This document shows, piece by piece, positions 1 through 8,240 of a stretch of DNA of 14,831 nt. The position numbers and the translations under genes are program-made. Under the pieces are notes generated by a model. The model ran no database searches and was not told the DNA's origin. It saw nothing but the letters and a program-made list of their open reading frames with translations. Numbering within the stretch: the first letter of the stretch is position 1; every line of letters starts with the position of its first letter. Origin of the DNA: Spirochaetota bacterium (GTDB lineage: Bacteria; Spirochaetota; UBA4802; UB4802). The stretch covers positions 1-14,831 of the forward strand of contig JAKPOE010000204.1 in assembly GCA_029548025.1 (NCBI GenBank). Direction: 5' to 3'.

Positions 1-531
1 ACCTAATGCAATAATTTCTGCTTTAGTCATATTGATAAGTGGTGCTTCAATAATAATTGGATTTCCCTCAACCCCACTCTTTGTACCCACCATTACCATT
101 TTCTGGAATGCTTCTATAAATTGAGGTCTGCAATCTGGATAACCACTATAATCTACCGCATTCACACCAATAAAGATATGAGTAGCCTCTACTGTTTCTG
201 CATAAGCTAATGCAATCGAAAGAAATATAATATTTCGTGCCGGGACATAGGTTGATGGGATAGCACTTTCATGGGTGATTGGTATTTCCTTACCAGATGA
301 TAGCACCAGAGATGATATTTTAAATATGTCATCCGGTAAATGCACAATATCATGAGCATTAATATTCAGATAGTGGGCTATCTTTTTTGCATAAAGAATT
401 TCAATCTCGTGACGTTGCCCATATTCAAAGGTAAGGGCATAAATATCAAATCCCCTGCTTTTTGCAAATACAGCAACAGTGGCAGAATCTAATCCGCCAC
501 TGAGCAACACTACACATTTCTTTTTACTCAT
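1..531 (-). CDS. queC: QueC, 7-cyano-7-deazaguanine synthase (N-terminal part, cut by window edge)
   Basis: QueC converts 7-carboxy-7-deazaguanine to preQ0 using ATP and ammonia, a cytoplasmic step in queuosine synthesis. I translated the 177 codons present from ATG at 531. They begin MSKKKCVVLLSGGLDSATVA, giving the PP-loop ATP-binding motif SGGLDS at residues 11-16. Further in are YGQRHEIE, VPARNIIFLS and the family signature NAVDYSGYPDCRP, and the reading frame is open to the window edge at LINMTKAEIIALG. The zinc-binding cysteines near the C terminus lie outside the window. There is no clear Shine-Dalgarno sequence before the ATG. The gene starts 16 bases after the stop of the four-cysteine protein upstream, so co-transcription or translational re-initiation is likely. 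Confidence 0.95.
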   Translation of the reverse strand, partial: MSKKKCVVLLSGGLDSATVAVFAKSRGFDIYALTFEYGQRHEIEILYAKKIAHYLNINAHDIVHLPDDIFKISSLVLSSGKEIPITHESAIPSTYVPARNIIFLSIALAYAETVEATHIFIGVNAVDYSGYPDCRPQFIEAFQKMVMVGTKSGVEGNPIIIEAPLINMTKAEIIALG

Positions 532-547
532 TGTGTAATTAAACTTA

Positions 548-790
548 TTATGCTTCCTTTTTTGCTATCCGCATTGGAAAATATTCATAGGGTTTCATGC
601 CATAAATCTTCTCAAAATCTTTCTCAAAAGGGCACATCGTACAACTAGCCCTATAAACCCCTTCTAATGTCATCATAGCTTCATCATAAAGAACGCTATT
701 TTTATCAATTTCTGCATTCCTTATTTTTAGAAATGCACAGGATTTACATTTCTCAGCATTTTCACGTATTTTATCGGTAATTAAACCCAT
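548..790 (-). CDS. Small four-cysteine protein of unknown function
   Basis: This is an 80-aa protein that I do not recognise. It has two CxxC pairs, CKSC at residues 15-18 and CTMC at 50-53, spaced like a small zinc-ribbon or iron-sulfur site. The rest is mixed charged and helical sequence ending YEYFPMRIAKKEA, with no signal peptide or membrane segment. An ATG six codons upstream (808) is also open, but GGGAGG lies about 7 bases before the ATG at 790, inside that extension, so I chose 790. It sits directly before queC with a 16-base gap, so a shared transcript is likely. A role in queuosine metabolism or metal handling is only a guess from position. Confidence 0.75.
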   Translation of the reverse strand: MGLITDKIRENAEKCKSCAFLKIRNAEIDKNSVLYDEAMMTLEGVYRASCTMCPFEKDFEKIYGMKPYEYFPMRIAKKEA

Positions 791-819
791 TAAAACACCT
801 CCCGTCATTGATTGTAGAT

Positions 820-849
820 ATTATAATACTGTATACAATAATATGAAAA
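820..849 (-). promoter_or_regulatory. Candidate promoter for the four-cysteine protein and queC
   Basis: Read on the minus strand, the -10 is TATAAT (820-825) and the -35 is TTTTCA (844-849), with an 18-base spacer. The 5' leader would be about 20 bases. A near-palindrome TTGTATACAG, centred on GTATAC at 831-836, lies in the spacer and could be an operator. The sequence is AT-rich, so chance matches are likely. Confidence 0.4.
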
Positions 850-916
850 TAGCAATAAAAAATCCAGCATATTTTTATATAACATGAACAATATATAAAT
901 TATTTTAATAATATTT

Positions 917-1372
917 TTATAAATGTTTATATAATAACAGGTTAAACAGCCTTGCAATAAAATAGGCTCCGCAAAATAAAAAGAAAGGCATTGTAAAAAA
1001 GAATATTAAAATTTCTTCAAATCTTACCACAGTAGAATGTAATACTTTTTTACCAAAATAATTAAAATGATAATTTTGCGGATCTTTTGTACGTATAAAA
1101 ATCGCTCGTGCAATACTTATTTTAATAAATAACATAATGAGCATTATAAATCCTGTCATAAACCACAGCAGAAGCTTAAAGTCAACCTCTTTGACATTTT
1201 GTGGATGTATTATAGCTAAAGCAGTTATTCCACCGGCTAACAATATATTGCTGATAGTTGTATTAATGAAGCCTTTTAAATATTTATTTTCTCTTCGTAA
1301 GACATATAATACAAGCGAATATATATGGAAAGAAAAAGAAATTTGCAATACTATAAAAAGGACAATTAACAT
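917..1372 (-). CDS. Uncharacterised four-helix inner-membrane protein
   Basis: This 151-aa protein is not one I recognise. It is mostly hydrophobic, with about four membrane segments near residues 1-24, 38-56, 66-88 and 117-147. Short charged loops separate them, including RRENKYLKG after the first and RTKDPQNYHFNYFGKK between the third and fourth. No catalytic motif is visible. The start is well supported by AGGAGG 4 bases before the ATG. It lies about 100 bases downstream of rodA on the same strand. A separate TATAAT-like -10 in that gap suggests it can be expressed alone, although readthrough from the rod cluster is possible. Confidence 0.8.
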   Translation of the reverse strand: MLIVLFIVLQISFSFHIYSLVLYVLRRENKYLKGFINTTISNILLAGGITALAIIHPQNVKEVDFKLLLWFMTGFIMLIMLFIKISIARAIFIRTKDPQNYHFNYFGKKVLHSTVVRFEEILIFFFTMPFFLFCGAYFIARLFNLLLYKHL

Positions 1373-1410
1373 TTGTCCTCCTATATAATCGAAATCAAAA
1401 AAACATACCC

Positions 1411-1441
1411 ATTATAGTATACATGAAAGCAAATTATTTGC
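1411..1441 (-). promoter_or_regulatory. Candidate -10 with a palindrome over the -35 region
   Basis: A perfect TATAAT -10 (1411-1416) on the minus strand precedes the 151-aa gene, but no hexamer resembling TTGACA lies 16-18 bases upstream. Instead the perfect palindrome GCAAATAATTTGC (1429-1441) covers that position. This is the pattern expected of a regulator-dependent promoter, though the short AT-rich sequence makes chance plausible. Confidence 0.35.
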
Positions 1442-1477
1442 AAGCATTCTTTATTTTATTTTTTATATAATAAAATA

Positions 1478-2794
1478 TTATCTTGTGCGTGAATCAATAT
1501 TAATAAGAATACCAATACTCAACAATGACATAATCAAGTTTGATCCACCATATGAAAGAAAGGTTAAAGGTAAACCTGTTACTGGCATTATACCTAAAGC
1601 CATACCAATATTAATAAATACATGAAAAAATATCATACATGTTATACCTCCGGCAAGTAACATCCCAAATTTATCCGAAGTTTTTAAAGCAATCATACAT
1701 CCTTTATAAAGTATATACCCAAATAATAAAAGTACAATAACCGCTCCAATAAAACCCCATTCTTCAGAAATTACTGAGAAGATAAAATCAGTAGATTTTT
1801 CTGGTAAAAAGCCTAATTGCGACTGAGATCCTTTTAAAAAACCTTTACCAATAATGCCACCTGATCCAATAGCAATTTTAGATTGTATAACATTGTATCC
1901 TGATCCATAGGGATCAAGATCAGGATTAAGAAAAACAAGGATTCGCCTTTTTTGATATTCTTTTAAAAATTTTTGAATAATTACTGATAGAAATAACCCT
2001 GCTGATATAATAAATGAGGGTATATAGATAGCCCTATATACTTTTGAATTAAAAAAGAAATAAAGAATGAAACTTATAATAGAAACCGCTAATAAAGAAC
2101 CAGATATAATATATAATAATTCATTCCCTTTTAAAAATGAAAAAAAACCTCCTGAAATATTAATGCCACTCCATTCAATATAGGTAAGCATCATGGGAAC
2201 AAATAATGCTATAGTTGCTACACCCAATATTGATATAAGCTGAAGTATATCTGCTCCACCTAAAAAGAGTAATGCAAAAAAAATGGGAATAAATATCATT
2301 GCAGTTCCAAAATCAGGCTGCATATAAATAAGCAGCACCGGAACTCCAACAATTGCAAAAGGTATAAACAATTCACGCAAACGCTTAATGTCAAATTGTC
2401 GTAATTCAAGATATTTTGATAATAACAAAATAGTGGCTAATTTCATAAATTCAGATGGTTGAATGGCAAAAAAACCAAAATTAATCCACGCACGTGTATT
2501 ACGTATTTTTGCACCAAAAATTGTTGTAATTATAAGGAAAAATAGAACCACCAGATAAATATAAAGAGAATAATCACCTAAAATCCTATAGTGAACTCTT
2601 GAAATTGCAAACATACAGATAATGCCTATTATAAACCATAAAAGCTGTTTTTTATATAAACCACTATTTACCTTCTCAATTGGGTCAAAACCTGTAGCAT
2701 AAATCGTTATTATGCCTATCAAAATCAAAGCTATGATTGAAATTAAAAGCTTTATATCATATTCCTGAAAAGAAGATCGTATGGTTTTAAACAT
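1478..2794 (-). CDS. rodA: RodA, SEDS-family peptidoglycan glycosyltransferase
   Basis: RodA polymerises glycan strands from lipid II during cell elongation, in complex with the class B PBP2. This 438-aa polytopic protein carries the SEDS signatures RNTRAWINFGFFAIQPSEFMK (99-119, read across two motifs), MQPDFGTA (158-165), LPEKSTDFIFSVISEEWG (330-347) and LPLTFLSYGGSN (408-419). D336 matches the catalytic aspartate of known RodA proteins. It is longer than the roughly 370-390 residues usual in E. coli or B. subtilis. The surplus is a stretch near 205-280 with two additional hydrophobic segments (about 227-248 and 256-274). Its ATG overlaps the mrdA stop by one base (TAATG), so the two are translationally coupled. 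Confidence 0.97.
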   Translation of the reverse strand: MFKTIRSSFQEYDIKLLISIIALILIGIITIYATGFDPIEKVNSGLYKKQLLWFIIGIICMFAISRVHYRILGDYSLYIYLVVLFFLIITTIFGAKIRNTRAWINFGFFAIQPSEFMKLATILLLSKYLELRQFDIKRLRELFIPFAIVGVPVLLIYMQPDFGTAMIFIPIFFALLFLGGADILQLISILGVATIALFVPMMLTYIEWSGINISGGFFSFLKGNELLYIISGSLLAVSIISFILYFFFNSKVYRAIYIPSFIISAGLFLSVIIQKFLKEYQKRRILVFLNPDLDPYGSGYNVIQSKIAIGSGGIIGKGFLKGSQSQLGFLPEKSTDFIFSVISEEWGFIGAVIVLLLFGYILYKGCMIALKTSDKFGMLLAGGITCMIFFHVFINIGMALGIMPVTGLPLTFLSYGGSNLIMSLLSIGILINIDSRTR

Positions 2795-4620
2795 TAAAAG
2801 TATCCTTTCTTAATCAGAGTTGTAAAAACCTGTTCAGCTATAGGCACGGCTGTAGCAGCACCAGCAATACCATATTCTACCATAACAACTATCGCCACCA
2901 CCTTTTCCGGATGGCTATCATAAGGACCAAACCCTACAAACCATGCATGCTGACTAACATCTTCCTGGCGTTTTGAACGTGTTTGAGCTGTTCCTGTTTT
3001 ACCACACATCTGTACTTTCAGATATCCCAATCGCGCAGCAGTACCATTGACAACTGCCATGTGCATACCCCGCTTAATAGTATCAAGCGTTGTTGGTGAT
3101 AATGGAATCTCTCGTAATTTTTCTGGTATAACTACCGAAACAACTGATGTATTATCGATGGATCTAATTTCTTTAATACAATGTGGTTTGAAAACAACAC
3201 CCGAATTAACAATTGCAGATAAAAAATCCATCATGCCGATAGGAGTTACCAGCATAAATCCCTGACCAATGGACAGATTAACGGTATCACCATCAAACCA
3301 TGGCTGCCCAAAAGTTTTCAATTTCCATTTTTTTGATGGTATAAATCCGGTGATTTCACCCGGTATATCTATACCTGAAGTTTCTGCAAGACCTAAATAA
3401 CCTGCATAATTAAATATGGTTGTTGGCCCTAATTTTAATCCTAATTGATAAAAATAAACACTGCATGATTTTGCTATAGCCCATAATAAATTTACTGATC
3501 CATGTGCTTGATAACAATAAAAGTCTCTGTCAACATATCCCTTTAAAGTATACTTTCCCGGGCAGTACAGAGTAATTGCGGGATTCCACTTTTCTTCCTC
3601 CAGAGCTGCAATAGAAGTTACTAATTTAAATGTTGATGCAGGAGGATATCGCGATTGAATAGCCCTGTTCAGAAAAGGTTTATTTTTATCATTATTTAAT
3701 TCTGTGATTATCTTTATATTATTTTTTGAGATGATAAGATTTGGATCGTAATCCGGTTTGCTAACTATACTTATTATTTCACCGGTAGCCGGTTTCATAA
3801 CAATAACTGAACCCCTGTTATTCCCCAGTGCTGTATATGCAGTTTTCTGTACATCATAATCGAGGGTTAAAACAATATTATAACCTGACTTTGGATGCTG
3901 TCCAATTTCTTCACCTTCGGTTCTATTTTTGGCATCGACTATTCTACGGACATATCCATCAACACCTCGCAAAATTGAATCATACTGCCGTTCAATACCT
4001 GCTTTTCCAATTTTTTGATAGTATTTGTATCCAACATCCCTGTATGTATTGTATTCTTCTTTTGTTAAACTTCCAATATAACCTATTACGTGCGAAAACA
4101 TATTATTGAATGGATATACCCTCACCGGTGCATCTTCCCACATTATGTTAGGAAATTTATCCTGATTTGTGGCGATAGTTACTACAATATCAAACGGGAC
4201 ATCTTCCTGAATGATATATCTGTTGTAGGGATTAGTTGACTTTAAATCTGTCAGGATTTCTTCATATGGCAATTGTAAAAGAGCACATACATTCTGGATA
4301 GCATAATATAATTGATTTTTTTCTTTATACTGAGCAGGGATTACAATAATATTAAAAGCAGGGCGATTTGTTGCCAAAACAATGTTCTGTTTATCAGTAG
4401 AAAAATTTCTATCGTAAATTTCTCCTCTTGAAGCAGGCAATGGAATATTACTTTCCATATTCATTCTTGACTTTTCTGAAAATTCCCTGCCCTTAATAAT
4501 CTGTAAATTAATAAGTTGCAAAAAAAATATTCCAAACATGCAGATAATAATAATACCTACAACATATAAGCGCTTTCTAAATTCTTCTATGATTTTTGTT
4601 CTAACGGATGCAAATTGCAT
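2794..4620 (-). CDS. mrdA: PBP2 (MrdA), class B penicillin-binding transpeptidase
   Basis: PBP2 cross-links nascent peptidoglycan in the elongasome and activates RodA. This 608-aa protein has one N-terminal membrane anchor (about 19-42) and a pedestal domain beginning at PASRGEIYDRN (62-72). The C-terminal transpeptidase domain has its nucleophile in S329-T-F-K332 and the K541-T-G motif in GKTGTAQ. The SxN position reads S385-C-S387, with Ser in the third place where Asp or Asn is usual. The stop overlaps the rodA start, and mreD ends 3 bases before this ATG. The length is typical of the family. Confidence 0.97.
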   Translation of the reverse strand: MQFASVRTKIIEEFRKRLYVVGIIIICMFGIFFLQLINLQIIKGREFSEKSRMNMESNIPLPASRGEIYDRNFSTDKQNIVLATNRPAFNIIVIPAQYKEKNQLYYAIQNVCALLQLPYEEILTDLKSTNPYNRYIIQEDVPFDIVVTIATNQDKFPNIMWEDAPVRVYPFNNMFSHVIGYIGSLTKEEYNTYRDVGYKYYQKIGKAGIERQYDSILRGVDGYVRRIVDAKNRTEGEEIGQHPKSGYNIVLTLDYDVQKTAYTALGNNRGSVIVMKPATGEIISIVSKPDYDPNLIISKNNIKIITELNNDKNKPFLNRAIQSRYPPASTFKLVTSIAALEEEKWNPAITLYCPGKYTLKGYVDRDFYCYQAHGSVNLLWAIAKSCSVYFYQLGLKLGPTTIFNYAGYLGLAETSGIDIPGEITGFIPSKKWKLKTFGQPWFDGDTVNLSIGQGFMLVTPIGMMDFLSAIVNSGVVFKPHCIKEIRSIDNTSVVSVVIPEKLREIPLSPTTLDTIKRGMHMAVVNGTAARLGYLKVQMCGKTGTAQTRSKRQEDVSQHAWFVGFGPYDSHPEKVVAIVVMVEYGIAGAATAVPIAEQVFTTLIKKGYF

Positions 4621-4623
4621 AAT

Positions 4624-5124
4624 CTATCGGCCTTCCCTGGACAACTCCTGCTCAAAAATTTTATCAAATAAAAAAAATAATGGAGGAGATAGTAATGCAT
4701 TATAAAACGACTCGGGTAAAATTATTGATGTAACAGATGACAATGCCCCTTCATGAAAAAGATAGGCTAATATTAAAGTTATTACTCCTTTGGCAATAGA
4801 AGCAAAAAAGATCAATAGAAATATTGTAAATAAATTTTCTTTAAAGATCGACCTCCCAAAAAAGCCAATTATAAACCCTAATGCCATTTTTGGAAATGCC
4901 ATAAATCCCAGAGGAGAATTGGATATAGCATCATTTAGTATACCACCAATAAATCCGGTTACCTCACCATATAAAGAACCAAAACTATAGGCAAAATACA
5001 CAATGACAATAAAAACCAAATCAGGTTTAACACCTCCTATACGTAAAACATCAAATGAAGAATGCCCCTGTATTATCAATGATGCTAATACTAATGCTCC
5101 TGTTATAATATACATTAATATCAT
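4624..5124 (-). CDS. mreD: MreD, rod-shape membrane protein
   Basis: MreD is an inner-membrane partner of MreC in the elongasome. This 166-aa protein is almost entirely hydrophobic, with five or six membrane segments. It contains GGVKPDLVFIVIVYFAYSFG, GEVTGFIGGILNDAISNSPLG and FPKMALGFIIGFFGR, the pattern of MreD proteins, which share little sequence identity. The ATG overlaps the mreC stop by four bases (ATGA), and mrdA begins right after the stop. Identity rests on hydrophobic profile and position as much as on sequence. Confidence 0.92.
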   Translation of the reverse strand: MILMYIITGALVLASLIIQGHSSFDVLRIGGVKPDLVFIVIVYFAYSFGSLYGEVTGFIGGILNDAISNSPLGFMAFPKMALGFIIGFFGRSIFKENLFTIFLLIFFASIAKGVITLILAYLFHEGALSSVTSIILPESFYNALLSPPLFFLFDKIFEQELSREGR

Positions 5125-5990
5125 TGTTGTGTTTCTTCCTCAGTTAGTTTTAAAATTTCGAGGTCCGGTTCTTTTTTTATAATTATAACATTTTCAATAA
5201 GGTCAAAATTAATATATGGTTTTACAAGTACACGCTGGAAGGCACCTGATTCAGAAGGGAATGATCGTATTGCCACTCCCACTAATAGTCCTTGCGGGAA
5301 TACACCTCCCTGACCGGAGGTAATGACAATATCCCCTGCCTTAATAGTTGCTGTTTTATCCACATAATCTACGATGCACATTTTACCTATTGCAGAATAA
5401 CCACTCAAAAGTCCGGGGTAACGACTTTCTTGAAAAACAACTCCAATCTTTAAATCGGGTGAAATAATTGGCAATATTCTTGAGATTGAACCTCTTACTT
5501 CTATTATCTTCCCAACTATAGCTTTCTCATCACCAGAAAAAGCTACAACAGGCATATTTACCTTAATACCATCAGAGCTTCCTCTATTTACAATGATTGT
5601 TCTAAACCAATTATCAGGATCTTTTGATATTATGGTAGCTAAAACCGAGTCATACGGTAATCGTTCTTTAAGACCCAGGAGATTTCTTAATTGTTGATTT
5701 TCTCTTTTTATTTCTTCAACTTCTTCAGCAATCGATTCATAATATTGCAACCGTGCCCGTGTTTTTTCCAATTCTTCCTGTGCATCCCTCAATTGGGAAA
5801 ATCCTGACCATAATAGTGAAATATTGGTCTGAATTGCATGATATAATTTCTGAAATGGAAAAATTGCCATATTTCCCGCCCCTTCAACCACATTGGTTAC
5901 TCGTGACGATTGAATAGAGAGGGAAATAAAGCAAAATAATGTAAATACTATAAAAAGTATCAACGCTTTATGTCGTGTAAAGAATTCCAC
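5121..5990 (-). CDS. mreC: MreC, rod-shape periplasmic scaffold
   Basis: MreC links cytoplasmic MreB to PBP2 and RodA from the periplasmic side. The 289-aa protein has a short basic N terminus, one membrane helix (9-27), a coiled coil (about 66-105, heavy in E, L and R) and then the beta-rich domain (about 112-278). The beta domain carries the family patterns DPDNWFRTIIVNRGSSDGI, SPDLKIGVVFQ and VITSGQGGVFPQGLLVG. The start is a GTG at 5990 with AGG six bases upstream. An out-of-frame ATG overlaps it. It is separated from mreB by 95 bases containing two hairpins, and its stop overlaps the mreD start. Confidence 0.96.
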   Translation of the reverse strand: MEFFTRHKALILFIVFTLFCFISLSIQSSRVTNVVEGAGNMAIFPFQKLYHAIQTNISLLWSGFSQLRDAQEELEKTRARLQYYESIAEEVEEIKRENQQLRNLLGLKERLPYDSVLATIISKDPDNWFRTIIVNRGSSDGIKVNMPVVAFSGDEKAIVGKIIEVRGSISRILPIISPDLKIGVVFQESRYPGLLSGYSAIGKMCIVDYVDKTATIKAGDIVITSGQGGVFPQGLLVGVAIRSFPSESGAFQRVLVKPYINFDLIENVIIIKKEPDLEILKLTEEETQQ

Positions 5991-6000
5991 ATGGTACCTA

Positions 6001-6042
6001 ATTTATTTTATTAAATAAATACTCCTGCATAATCTGCAAGAG
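6001..6042 (-). terminator. Hairpin pair between mreB and mreC (candidate partial terminator or processing site)
   Basis: On the minus strand an 8-bp stem (CTCTTGCA / TGCAGGAG, one G-U, loop GATTA; 6022-6042) is followed by the U-rich TATTTATTT. A perfect AT-only inverted repeat (6001-6020, 8 bp with a 4-base loop) comes next, just before the mreC ribosome site. The U-run is interrupted, so this is not a canonical terminator. Partial termination or RNA cleavage would leave more mreB than mreCD transcript. Confidence 0.45.
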
Positions 6043-6085
6043 CATTTTTAATGATAATTACGATAATAAATTACACTATTATAAT

Positions 6086-7111
6086 TTATTTCAAATTTGA
6101 TCTATAGAGATTTTTAATCTCTTCAAGGAATTTCCCAGCGCCCATCACAACACAGGTAAGTGGATTTTCAGCCCTTATAACAGGAACTCCCGTTTCTTTA
6201 CTAATGTATTTATCCAGACCTTTTAGCAGTGAGCCGCCACCGGATAATACTATACCACGTTCAACTATGTCAGCAGCTAATTCAGGAGGGGTTCGTTCCA
6301 ATGTATGTTTGATAGCATCCAGAATCTGGTCAACTGGCTCTTTGAGCGCTTTTCTAATCTCAGTAGAATCAATTTCCAGTGTTCTGGGCAAACCTGATAT
6401 TGCGTCACGCCCTTTCAATTCCATTGTTTCAATCTTCTTTTCCGGGAATGCATTACCAACCCTGAACTTAACATCCTCAGCCATGCGTTCACCAATTACA
6501 AGGTTATACTGTGTCCTCATATATTTTATGATGGCTTCATCAAATTCATCACCTGCAATCCTTACGGAATCAGCAATAACCATACCACCCAATGAAATAA
6601 CTGCTATTTCAGTTGTCCCACCTCCAATATCAACGATCATATGTCCTGCGGGCTCATGTATTGGTATATTTGCGCCAATGGCAGCCGCCAATGCTTCTTC
6701 TATGAGATATATTTCCCTTGCACCTGCCTGCTCCGCCGACTCTCGTACCGCACGCTTTTCCACTTCGGTGATACCAGAGGGAACACCAATTACCACTCGT
6801 GGTCTAACCAATGTTGATCGTTTGTGAACTTTCTGGATAAAATATCGTATCATTTTCTCAACAGTTTCAAAATCAGCTATGACGCCATCCTTCATAGGAC
6901 GTATTGCTACAATATCGCCAGGAGTTCTTCCCAGCATTCTTTTTGCCTCATGGCCAACTGCCAGCACTTTACCGGTACTTGTTTGAACAGCCACAACCGA
7001 TGGTTCACTTAATACAATACCCTGCCCTTTTACATGAACCAATGTATTAGCAGTACCTAAATCAATCCCCATATCATTAGAAAATAAGCTATAAACAGAA
7101 TCAAAGATCAT
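6086..7111 (-). CDS. mreB: MreB, actin-like rod-shape protein
   Basis: MreB is a bacterial actin that forms membrane-bound filaments steering lateral wall synthesis. This 341-aa protein has the actin-fold ATP motifs DLGTANT (17-23, phosphate 1), DIGGGTTE (161-168, phosphate 2) and [11 protein letters not shown] (289-299, adenosine site), plus the conserved [12 protein letters not shown] (136-147). The N terminus [10 protein letters not shown] is an amphipathic stretch of the kind that anchors MreB to the membrane. AAGG lies about 10 bases before the ATG. It is the first gene of the rod cluster and has its own TTGACA promoter. Length and motifs are fully typical. Confidence 0.98.
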   Translation of the reverse strand: MIFDSVYSLFSNDMGIDLGTANTLVHVKGQGIVLSEPSVVAVQTSTGKVLAVGHEAKRMLGRTPGDIVAIRPMKDGVIADFETVEKMIRYFIQKVHKRSTLVRPRVVIGVPSGITEVEKRAVRESAEQAGAREIYLIEEALAAAIGANIPIHEPAGHMIVDIGGGTTEIAVISLGGMVIADSVRIAGDEFDEAIIKYMRTQYNLVIGERMAEDVKFRVGNAFPEKKIETMELKGRDAISGLPRTLEIDSTEIRKALKEPVDQILDAIKHTLERTPPELAADIVERGIVLSGGGSLLKGLDKYISKETGVPVIRAENPLTCVVMGAGKFLEEIKNLYRSNLK

Positions 7112-7168
7112 AATATGTTTACCTTTTTAGTCAAAATATTGATTAACAGTAAAACTATTTGCATTTGA

Positions 7169-7195
7169 ATGATACTTTACTATTTTTTTTGTCAA
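7169..7195 (-). promoter_or_regulatory. mreB promoter
   Basis: On the minus strand there is a consensus -35 TTGACA (7190-7195) and a -10 TATCAT (7169-7174). The 15-base spacer is shorter than ideal. The leader to the mreB ATG would be about 50 bases. It lies in the only intergenic space between mreB and the TPR gene. Confidence 0.6.
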
Positions 7196-7222
7196 GCTAT
7201 TATCATGAATTTTTTTAATAGC
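7196..7222 (-). repeat. 7-bp inverted repeat abutting the mreB -35
   Basis: GCTATTA and TAATAGC form a perfect inverted repeat with a 13-base gap, ending one base before the -35 hexamer. No U-tract follows the stem in the minus direction, so it is a poor terminator for the TPR gene. An operator or upstream element for mreB is possible. Confidence 0.4.
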
Positions 7223-7239
7223 AGATAAAAAATGAATTT

Positions 7240-8235
7240 TTACATAATTCCCAATAACCGTTTTGCTTCAACATTCTCAGAATCAAGGAGCAATACTTCG
7301 CTCCACACTGCTTTTGCCTGAGCAATATTTCCTACTGCAGAATAAACTTTACCTAACCACAGTTTACACTGTATATCTTGATTATCTATCTGCAATGCAG
7401 CATTGAGATGTTGCAGTGATTCTGTATATATGCCTTTTTTATAAAATATCTTCCCTAATTCTATATGTACAGCTTTAATAATGGCGTTATCCATTGAATT
7501 TTTCAAAATATTCCTGTACTCAATAATAGCATTGCTCTGCTGATTAGCATATAAGTATGATGCAGCTAAAAACATCCTTCCTTCACTATTGTCAGAGACA
7601 CCTTTTAATTTAACAAGTTCAAGCCCTTCTTCAGTATGACCACTTTTGATAGCTATCAATGAATACAATCGAGCATTGTCTATCGATAGTTTATTTATAT
7701 TTGATACTTTTTGAATAATAGTATATATCTCATTAATAGGATAAAACCTGCTTGCATAAAGTGATGAGGCAAGAATAATCCTTGTAGTATCATCTATCGA
7801 TGATCTGCCACCAAAAGCTAATCCTTTATTAATTGCTTTAATAGCATTGATCAAATTTTGTTTTGCTTCATCAGGGATTGTATCCAGAGTATTTTCATCA
7901 TATAATGCATATACAGGAATATTGCTGATAGAGGATGCATATAAATAATAAACCGTTCCCAACAGATAATAAGCATCAGTACTTGAAGGATTACTCTCAA
8001 CATACTTTTTTGCAGCTATACATAAATCTTTCAATTGTCCCTGTCGCTTTATAGTATCATTTTGTCTCATTGCCATCTCAACTTTATAATGCAATTTATT
8101 TAATGTGTATTTCCAGAAAAAGATGTATTGATGGTATTCATGCACAATATAAATAACTATCGCCACTAAAAGGATATTAATAATTAATTTCGTTTTATTT
8201 CTTTTTCGCTGTTTTGATTTGTATCGATAATACAT
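7240..8235 (-). CDS. Membrane-anchored TPR-repeat protein
   Basis: This 331-aa protein has a strongly basic N terminus (YRYKSKQRKRNKTK), one membrane helix at about 17-33 and then helical repeats. By the positive-inside rule the repeats face the periplasm. Clear TPR-type units lie near 219-247, 255-285 and 289-322, for example LGKIFYKKGIYTESLQHLNAALQIDNQD and LGKVYSAVGNIAQAKAVWSEVLLLDSENVEA. A weaker one is near 85-100. TPRs bind partner proteins, and the partner is unknown. AGGAAGG lies upstream of the ATG, which is 5 bases after the preceding gene's stop, so the pair is an operon. Its location directly before mreB invites, but does not prove, a role in envelope growth. Confidence 0.85.
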   Translation of the reverse strand: MYYRYKSKQRKRNKTKLIINILLVAIVIYIVHEYHQYIFFWKYTLNKLHYKVEMAMRQNDTIKRQGQLKDLCIAAKKYVESNPSSTDAYYLLGTVYYLYASSISNIPVYALYDENTLDTIPDEAKQNLINAIKAINKGLAFGGRSSIDDTTRIILASSLYASRFYPINEIYTIIQKVSNINKLSIDNARLYSLIAIKSGHTEEGLELVKLKGVSDNSEGRMFLAASYLYANQQSNAIIEYRNILKNSMDNAIIKAVHIELGKIFYKKGIYTESLQHLNAALQIDNQDIQCKLWLGKVYSAVGNIAQAKAVWSEVLLLDSENVEAKRLLGIM

Positions 8236-8240
8236 ACTTG

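Noticed and set aside
831..836. GTATAC before two TATAAT boxes (also 1417-1422) as a shared operator
   Set aside because: The hexamer is self-complementary and AT-rich, also occurs inside mrdA, and sits at different distances from the two -10 boxes.
3828..4109. Plus-strand open frame opposite mrdA
   Set aside because: It lies fully inside the PBP2 gene on the other strand and has no independent support.
6204..6827. 207-codon plus-strand open frame opposite mreB
   Set aside because: It is the antisense shadow of a strongly conserved gene and its translation has no recognisable domain or ribosome site.
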